Source of the DNA: Brachypterus glaber
Lineage: Eukaryota > Arthropoda > Insecta > Coleoptera > Kateretidae
Direction of reading: 5' to 3'
NCBI GenBank assembly: GCA_958510825.1
Contig: OY294047.1
Location: 38,455,229-38,519,228 of the forward strand
DNA length: 64,000 nt
How positions within the stretch are numbered: the first letter of the stretch is position 1; every line of letters starts with the position of its first letter. This document shows, piece after piece, positions 57,662-64,000 of the stretch. The position numbers and the translations under genes are program-made. The notes under the pieces were generated by a model. The model was not told the DNA's origin, did no database searches, and worked only from the letters and a program-made list of their open reading frames with translations.

Positions 57662-58164
57662 AGGCTTGTTTAAAACATAAATTTCCGATTATTCAAATTA
57701 CTAATTTATCCGGAATGTTGGTATTTTGATTGTTATAAGGGAAAGAAAGAAAAAAGGAGCGACTTACGTTAAACTTTAAGTAATTGTACATTATAAAATG
57801 ACGATAAATCACTTGAGGGTTTTTAGTGCTTCGTAAATTAATTGTGTACTTTACAAATTGCAGTTTCGTTGTATATGTATGCGAATTTTTGCCGCGCATT
57901 TCTGTCGCTAAATGTCGACGAAAGCTCGTATTAACGATTACGGGTAATTTACAACGATTTTCATTTGTTATTTACTCTTCCACCGATTGATTTAATTATA
58001 GTTTTAAAATGGTTGAATTTATTGTTTTAGTAATATTTTAATTAAGACTATTGTGACTTGTTCTGAAAGATCAATTGAATTGTAACAAATAAAATGTGAT
58101 TTAAATCAGATTTTAAGTTTAAGGTTAGTTTGTCCAATCATTAATACTAAATTAATTATTATTT
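57662..58164. other. AT-rich, no feature recognised
   Basis: The short CG patch at 57885-57960 (ttgccgcgcatttctgtcgc) is unassigned. Confidence 0.35.
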
Positions 58165-58440
58165 TATTGACGACTAAAAAAAAGGTTTTCACCTGTGAAA
58201 AAAAAAACTAAAAAATTAACCCCCCTCTCGCCGAAGAAAATTTTATGACTAAAAACTTAAAAACTATTTTTTATTTTTAGCCCCCTCCTCGAAAAATTTG
58301 ATTTGATGACTATTTTTAGCCCCCGAAGAATTTGATGAAAAAAGGTCCTCACCACCTCTGGAACAGATTTAGTTTAAAAATATTTTGAAAAAAACGCCCC
58401 TCTAAGCTTGCGCCCTGAAGCAGGGGGTTCATTTGATTCA
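58165..58440. repeat. Irregular repeat related to 41580-41746
   Basis: It contains several atgactaaaaa and ccccc(t/g)c segments and gtcctcaccacc, as in the array at 41580. It ends with gaagcagggggttcatttga. An old, degenerate family member. Confidence 0.5.
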
Positions 58441-59117
58441 TACAAAGGCCGGCTCTGCACTTCAAATTTTTTGTGAGTTTAGTTTTAAATTAACACTGTT
58501 AATGACAGGGTAAACCGTATGTTCGTATTTAATAAAACCGGAAGATTAAATAAGTTTGATTTGCTTCTAGAAAGTCGCAGTTCGTCCCACTCCAGTTTTT
58601 TATGGAAAGTACTCCTAAAAACTATTATAAAGTTATTTTAACACGTAAATCGTTATAGCGGAATTGCCGACAGTTTATCAAAATACAAAATAAAAATTAA
58701 CCGAAAAAAAAAACTTCGGAATTCCGGAACCCCATTGCTGAAAGATATATGTTGAACTTGTGCTAGTGATATAGTTAGAGATAATCCGTTGATAGTGGAT
58801 CGTAGTCATAAACAAAGAGGGAAGAACAAGCAGGAGTTAGAAAGCACGGTTAAGACCTTAGAGTTGGTTTACACACTTAGTAAATATAATGGAATTTAGT
58901 ATCCAACCAAAACAAAATCTTTCACTTTCACCCTAAAACCGGAACAATGAATGTTATGCTAAAGTATTTTGCCAATTTTCAGGGACGTATTAGGCCAATT
59001 TAAGCCCTAAAAACATACAATTAAAAAAATACATTTCATAATTATGTATGCATGGTGTTACAATATCTAAAGTAGGTATTCCAAAAGACTACTTCAAGTT
59101 TTTGACAATAAAACAAG
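58441..59117. other. No feature recognised
   Basis: AT-rich; nothing supported. Confidence 0.35.
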
Positions 59118-59164
59118 CCGTGAATATACGTAATGTTACGCATTTCATTATATACTATTCACGG
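59118..59164. repeat. Short hairpin
   Basis: ccgtgaatata and tatactattcacgg pair around acgtaatgttacgcattt, which itself contains a small palindrome. Confidence 0.5.
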
Positions 59165-59336
59165 TAAATGGTATATTGCATTTTCTCAAATACAAAAAAA
59201 AATATTTTCAAAAAAAAATAAAAAAAAAAATTTTTTTTTAATTTTATTTTTGCGAAAACGAAAAATAAAAAAAATTGAAAATAATGGTTTTTTTTATTTT
59301 TAAAAAAAGTTTAACACTCCATAACTTTTTTATTTT

Positions 59337-59605
59337 TAGGGGGATTACTTTCAAAATTGGTAGAAATGATGAACCCCCATATCTTTTTTGTTTTTGCGGG
59401 AATTACTTTCAAAAACAATAGGGATCATCCCCTCATAGAACTTAATTTTTCCTGAAAATTTAAATACGATCGGATTATTCGTTCTTGAGTTTTCGTGTCT
59501 ACAAAAATCGTGACATCAGGCAGACAGACAGACGGATATTTAAAAAAGAAAAGTTGCCTATTTTTTCATGTAACAAATTTATATCCAAGAATTTTTCGTT
59601 TATGT
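59337..59605 (-). repeat. Interspersed repeat, copy B (inverse of 8098-8400)
   Basis: cgatcggattattcgttc, gtgtctacaaaaatcgtgac, caggcagacagacagac and atccaagaatttttcg correspond to the reverse complement of copy A. It is preceded by A/T homopolymer-rich DNA. Confidence 0.78.
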
Positions 59606-59619
59606 TATAGAATTTTTTT

Positions 59620-60424
59620 TATTTTGTATGAAATGATTATAATAACTGTATCTGGTCAAAAAAAACGGTTAGTTCAAGACCAAAAGTGACCAAAAGGTGA
59701 TATTTATTTATAATCATTACAATAAAGGTAATGCATCTTCTTTTAAAAAGCCTAAAAAGTTTTAGTTAGCGGGCGAAAAAAACTTTTTGGCCCTAGAGCC
59801 ACAAAGTTCAACTTTTCGCCCGTAAAACATAAACAAAAAGTATCGCTTTTAGAATCAATCGAATAAAAAACAGTTTGTGTCTATATGTTAATACGGGCCT
59901 GCCAATTTTCGCACAAGCTAGAAGCTTTCTGACTCCGCTCCAAAAAGCACGGATCGCGGAGTTTATGGTCGCTTGTAAGCGTTATCACTTAGTTGGGAGC
60001 AGGGAGTTGCCAAACCCCCGCGTAATACATTACCGATAGTTGCTGAAGTGTAAAGATGTATTTTGGACGGTTTCAGAATTAATAGTAGGCTGGTTCGCAA
60101 GAAATTCACGGCAGTTTATCAAACGATTTTTTCCGATTCCATAGGCCTAGGGATAATTGAAAAGATTGGGTTTAACCCTAAATTTTGCTTGTTTATACAA
60201 ATAGAAACGAATGCTCCCTTACAATTTAATTATTTCCAATATAATTTTAAATTATATACTATTACTAACAAAAAGTTGTTTATTATTCTAGTTTGACATA
60301 TTGACCTCTTTAGTTTAAATTAAGTGAACATCCCGACAAGTTTTAATATACAGAGCGGTCCAAAAGTCACCCACCCCTCTTAACTTTTGAACGAGTTGAA
60401 ATGTCGACTTCAAATTTAGAACTC
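59620..60424. other. No gene; one GC-richer patch
   Basis: At 59890-60050, ggcctgccaattttcgcaca, ggatcgcggagtttatgg and cccccgcgtaat form a GC-richer block that shares a motif with 56310-56345. Unassigned. Confidence 0.35.
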
Positions 60425-60432
60425 TTAAATAA

Positions 60433-60491
60433 GACAACTTAAACTATCTTTTAGAATATCAAATATATGCAAAAGATAGTTTAAGTTGTGT
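60433..60491. repeat. Hairpin with about 20-bp arms
   Basis: acaacttaaactatctttt and aaaagatagtttaagttgt are complementary around about 19 bases. The left arm sequence recurs at 48795-48850 without the right arm, so it belongs to a repeat family. Confidence 0.75.
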
Positions 60492-60771
60492 AACTTCTTT
60501 GTATTTTTATTTTTGGAATATAACTCCTCAGATCAAAATGTAATACTGTAGGATTAACCGTTTTTGGGCAAAATTAATTTGAAGGTGAAATTTCACGGTT
60601 CCCAGACGAAAAATTAAATACTATATATAATAAATGTTAAAAACCAAAATTTCGATGATCCACCATTTTGATTTTTTATTTTCAATAATGAATTCAGTTA
60701 AAGCATTCGAAATCCATAATTCACCAAATTTTGCCGTTATATTATATTACATTACATGTTTTTTTAATTTT

Positions 60772-60984
60772 ATTCTCACCGGCACCGATTTGCCTTTTTC
60801 AGTTAATTAATAATTGAAATTTGGCGAAGGCGTAAGTGAAGCGGACACTCCCTATAAATTGGTTCGAAAGTCAATTAAAGCCGGTGGTTCCCTCTACTAC
60901 TAGCCCACACAAGTCCTGGACTTAGGGGATGCTTAATTAAGTAGAATAGTACGAGGTTAAACAAAAATGTAAAAATGTAATGAC
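60772..60984 (+). mobile_element. tRNA-derived SINE, 5'-truncated copy 3
   Basis: Begins inside the B box (attctcaccggcaccg), lacks the rest of the head, and continues through the body to atgtaaaaatgtaatg. The loss of the pol III promoter is consistent with incomplete reverse transcription. Confidence 0.9.
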
Positions 60985-61555
60985 CTTTAATGCTGAAACT
61001 AAGTTTCGTTAATATGTTTTGTATTAGGGAATTTACTTTGTCAAAATTATGTTCAGGCAATAACACTAATAATTATGTTTTGCTTTATTTGCTATTGTTG
61101 AATAAAAAAGGTTCCTAAATCATGGGCCATAAAACCATAAAAAATATTTAAATTTAGAAAAAAAAATGTGTAGATATGATTTTTCACATAATTATGACAC
61201 CCCATAATTTATGCAATATTTGTATAACAAATTAACAAACTGGTCATAAAACGTTTAAGAAAAGATTTATGATTGTGTTAATTATCGTGACATTTTATTG
61301 CCATAAAAAAAAGAATATTTTTAAGTAAAATAAAAGCGTTTTATGTAATTTGCGTGGAGAAAACTTTTTATGTTTTTATCCTTATAATGGAGGAAATTTG
61401 TAAAAGATAGAGAGTAAAAGAGAATAGACTTGAAATAAGGCTCCCCAAGTTGTAAAACGTTTCTGTTTACAATAGAATACTGCCGTTCCTTTAAATAAAA
61501 CTGGATATGCATTGCGCAAACCGAGACGTAGTCTAGAATAAAATTTATTTTTATA
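60985..61555. other. AT-rich, no feature recognised
   Basis: Nothing supported. Confidence 0.4.
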
Positions 61556-62071
61556 CCTGGGGTTTTTTTTTAACCTGAAACTTTCAAATATCTCGAATAC
61601 TATGCATTTAAAAAAAATGTCGGACATAATTTGTTTATTTTAATGGTGGAAACAAAATGGCGTATTTATTTTTTACGGATATTTACGTTTTCAAGGTCAT
61701 TTCAAGGTCAACTTTGTTTTTTTTAAGTACAAACATATATTTTTTTACTGTTATTTAATTCCCCTCAAAAAAATAAAAATCTTTTGTAAAAAACTTTTTT
61801 TGTTCGGACTTTTAGTTGCAGAGATAACACAGCCACACCACATTAAAAAAGTTGCATCTCCGACGGACTTGACTAGTCAATTCATATGAATTTTGAGGCG
61901 CTGAATCCGAATCTGAGGTCAAAAATTAAAAGTTACCTCTCCTTTTTACCATAACCTCAAAAAACATATCATATCATTGCGAAAAGTATGTTTTTTGAGG
62001 TTCTGTTGAAAATGGGAGCTAACTTTCAAATTCCGACCTAGGATTCGGTTTTAGGTTAAAAAAACACCCGG
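61556..62071. mobile_element. TA-flanked TIR element with aacacccgg end
   Basis: cctggggtttttttttaacc-type left end and ggttaaaaaaacacccgg right end are inverted repeats with TA at both borders. The right half contains a strong inner hairpin (gaggtcaaaa...; aacctcaaaaaacatat pairs with gtatgttttttgaggtt at 61908-62050). No ORF. A related end lies beside the assembly gap at 13306. Confidence 0.7.
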
Positions 62072-62767
62072 TATACCTAATAATAACTATATATTTATTA
62101 TTAGTCCAGTCAAATAATAAATGTAAATTGCAATAAATGTACACAGGCTGATATTTTAAAGGGTAGTAGTGGATGGTAACAGAACACTTCTGCGATATGC
62201 GTAATGGGTGTCCGCTATCTGGATTTTTAGCATAATTATTTTAATTTTTTTTTGCCGAAAAAAGGATTAAATAAAAAATATATTTTGCAGACAATAATCA
62301 ACATTTTATTGTAACAAGAAAAATTCCGGGTTGTGGGTATGACTAGTTTCATTTAAAACATTTCCATCCGAAGTATGCAAACGCCCTTGCAACAAAGAAC
62401 GTCGTAATCTAAGCATTTCCAAAAAAAAATTATTTTTAACAGTCTTTTCCTTTCTATATATGAAATGTTTATAAACAGCGAGGTCTTTTCCTCTAGCACT
62501 TTTCATTATTTAAGTCGACAAGACGATTCGTACTAAACTGATTATTAATCAGCGATTTATACAAATTAATCGATATAAATTAAAAAAAAATATACATAAA
62601 AAAACTTAAACACAGATATATGGGTACATTTAGTAAACGTTCCACTTTATCAATAAAAATACAAACCAAAACCAAAACAAACCAAACCAAACTGCCATCA
62701 ATCCCATGGAAAATCCTTACATAAAATAAAAATAATGTATAAAAATAGTAAAACGGTAAACGATTTT
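62072..62767. other. No gene; ccaaa-rich run
   Basis: At 62663-62692 several ccaaa/ccaaaa repeats occur. The 66-codon ORF on the - strand (62306-62506) is unassigned. Confidence 0.4.
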
Positions 62768-62922
62768 CGCTGTAAAAGTCATGCGCGGAAAGACCTTTCG
62801 CGGTAATGAGCTGCGCGGTAAATGATATGCGCGGTAATAGTTGTCGCGGTAATGGTGATCGCGGTAATGAGCTGCGCGGTAATGGTCTTCGCGGTAATTT
62901 TTTCGCTGTAAAGTCCGGCTCC
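62768..62922. repeat. CG-containing 15-bp tandem array, about ten copies
   Basis: Units of 15-16 bases start cgcggtaatg, with a variable last five bases (agctg, gtgat, gtctt, agttgt and so on). The outermost units on both sides are cgctgtaaa. The cgcggtaa core is almost invariant while the spacer varies. It sits in AT-rich DNA with no ORF. Confidence 0.9.
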
Positions 62923-63690
62923 TAATTTAAGGATTTATCTTCAACACTTGAATTTCTGCTAGAAAAAATATGATAATGTGAAAATATTAAAAAAAAAAAT
63001 GTAGAATCATAAAAGAATCATATTTGCACATACTGCTTATTTCTTTGACCGGTAAACAGGATAAAAAAAAGAAATATTATACATTAAAAAGCGCCTTAGT
63101 ATGGTGTTTATCTCTTGTTAGTTTTCAAGTGAAAGTTTGCAAATTTTGATTTACGATCTAACTTTGACTGCGTAAGCTTCCAAATCCTCGAACGGTATTT
63201 TTTCCAAGTCCTCTCATTTGCATAACCTATCCTTGACGACAAAAAGGCTAATACACCGTGAAAAAAAACTCAATTAAAATTCCATAACGTTTTGTTAAAA
63301 AAATCAGCAGCTTCTTTTAAGCTTGATGCTAAAAAGGCACAAAATCCCATGACTTTTTCTTGTCATTTAGCGTTTTTTTAGAACTGTGAGACTTTACGAG
63401 AAGTTGTATTAAATACTGGAAGATTTTGTATGTATGGAACGCCAAGCAATTTTAGTTACTGAATACAAAATGTCACAGTAACAATAACTTGTACTGTACG
63501 ACCACATCAAGGTTATGCTAGCGGGGCATTGGTAGCAGAAAGCATACGATTCCAATACACTTCATAGGCAACATAGCGCGACGTTGTCGATATAAAAATT
63601 TCTTAAACTGACCAAGGTTATTTTGTCGGATTTTACTTGTATTCAATCATTAAACTTCCTTGGGCTTTACAAAAACATCGCTTATTTAAT
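62923..63690. other. No gene recognised
   Basis: AT-rich, with small mixed-composition patches near 63470-63580. Nothing supported. Confidence 0.35.
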
Positions 63691-63713
63691 ATGGTAACAA
63701 ATTCTCAGTGTAC
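63691..63713 (+). mobile_element. Terminal fragment of the actgagaattcgttacc family
   Basis: tggtaacaaattctcagtgt matches the right terminus of 35021-35236. Confidence 0.55.
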
Positions 63714-63748
63714 ATAACTTCTGGCGCTAGATCAAAAGATAAAAAGAT

Positions 63749-63788
63749 AGAAAAAAAAAGAAAGAGCGAGAAAGAGAGAGAGAGAGAA
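63749..63788. repeat. (AG)n-rich microsatellite
   Basis: agagagagagagagaaaa with flanking gaaag units, just upstream of the last SINE. Confidence 0.9.
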
Positions 63789-63802
63789 AACTTATTCCTA
63801 AT

Positions 63803-64000
63803 AGAGGCATAGCGTAGTGGCTAGCGCGTATGCATAGCAAGTCTACTATCGTGAGTTCGATTCTCACTGGCGCCGATTTGCCTTTTTCAGATAATTAATA
63901 ATTGAAATTTGGTGAAGGCGATAAGTGAAACGGACACTCCCTAGAAACTGGTTCGAAAGTCAGTATAAGCCGGTGGTTCCCTCTACTACTAGCCCACACA
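63803..64000 (+). mobile_element. tRNA-derived SINE, copy 4, cut by window end
   Basis: Its head is identical in type to copy 1 (tagcgtagtggctagcgcg, then gagttcgattctcactgg). Its body carries very few differences (agataattaataattg; ttggtgaaggcg). It continues past position 64000. Confidence 0.95.

Noticed and set aside
60433..60491. microRNA precursor
   Set aside because: The size fits, but the left arm recurs at 48795, indicating a repeat family, and no expression evidence is available.
62663..62692. ccaaa repeats as telomeric sequence
   Set aside because: Too short and irregular; the usual insect telomere repeat is TTAGG.
62768..62922. CRISPR array
   Set aside because: Units are only 15-16 bases with spacers of a few bases and the DNA is eukaryotic; it is a tandem repeat.

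Overview
The window is strongly AT-rich eukaryotic DNA with one 200-base assembly gap. I find no intact protein-coding gene, rRNA gene or free tRNA gene. The density of small TA-flanked inverted-repeat transposons, a tRNA-derived SINE family and a 5'-truncated LINE suggests a repeat-rich insect genome. A beetle or another insect with a large genome is possible, but that is inference. The stretch reads as a gene desert or the inside of a very large intron.

The main content is mobile DNA. Four copies of one tRNA-derived SINE, all on the + strand, lie at 8.45, 57.4, 60.8 and 63.8 kb; the last runs off the window. A LINE 3' fragment on the - strand (23.3-24.1 kb) keeps a C-terminal Cys/His motif and ends in a (GAA)n tail. 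Around it are more than twenty inverted-repeat elements. Several have target-site duplications readable at base level: TA for 14374-15348, 24584-25433, 32034-32517, 39196-40009 and 54492-55622; 8 bp for 11736-11892 (hAT-like); 9 bp for 40460-41072; 6 bp for 3259-3512; and TAA for 21870-23060, whose ends begin CACTA. A Foldback-like element at 37014-37547 has arms made of short tandem subrepeats and is flanked by an 8-bp duplication. It seems to sit inside a second inverted-repeat element (36968-38149).

Between these lie diverged local duplications (17.3-18.0, 21.1-21.5, 29.65-30.7, 44.7 and 48.2 kb), a CG-containing 15-bp tandem array at 62.8 kb, and compact hairpins. Three GC-richer, CpG-containing islands (about 18.35, 40.1 and 53.5 kb) stand out from the background and are the best candidates for host regulatory or 5'-exon sequence.

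Possible coding remnants are few and weak. Three short exon-like stretches on the - strand lie between 849 and 2027, with short ORFs at 16.9, 20.1, 28.3, 43.5 and 53.5 kb. None could be assigned to a known gene. The dominant theme is transposon nesting and decay, with many long hairpins that would fold if transcribed.
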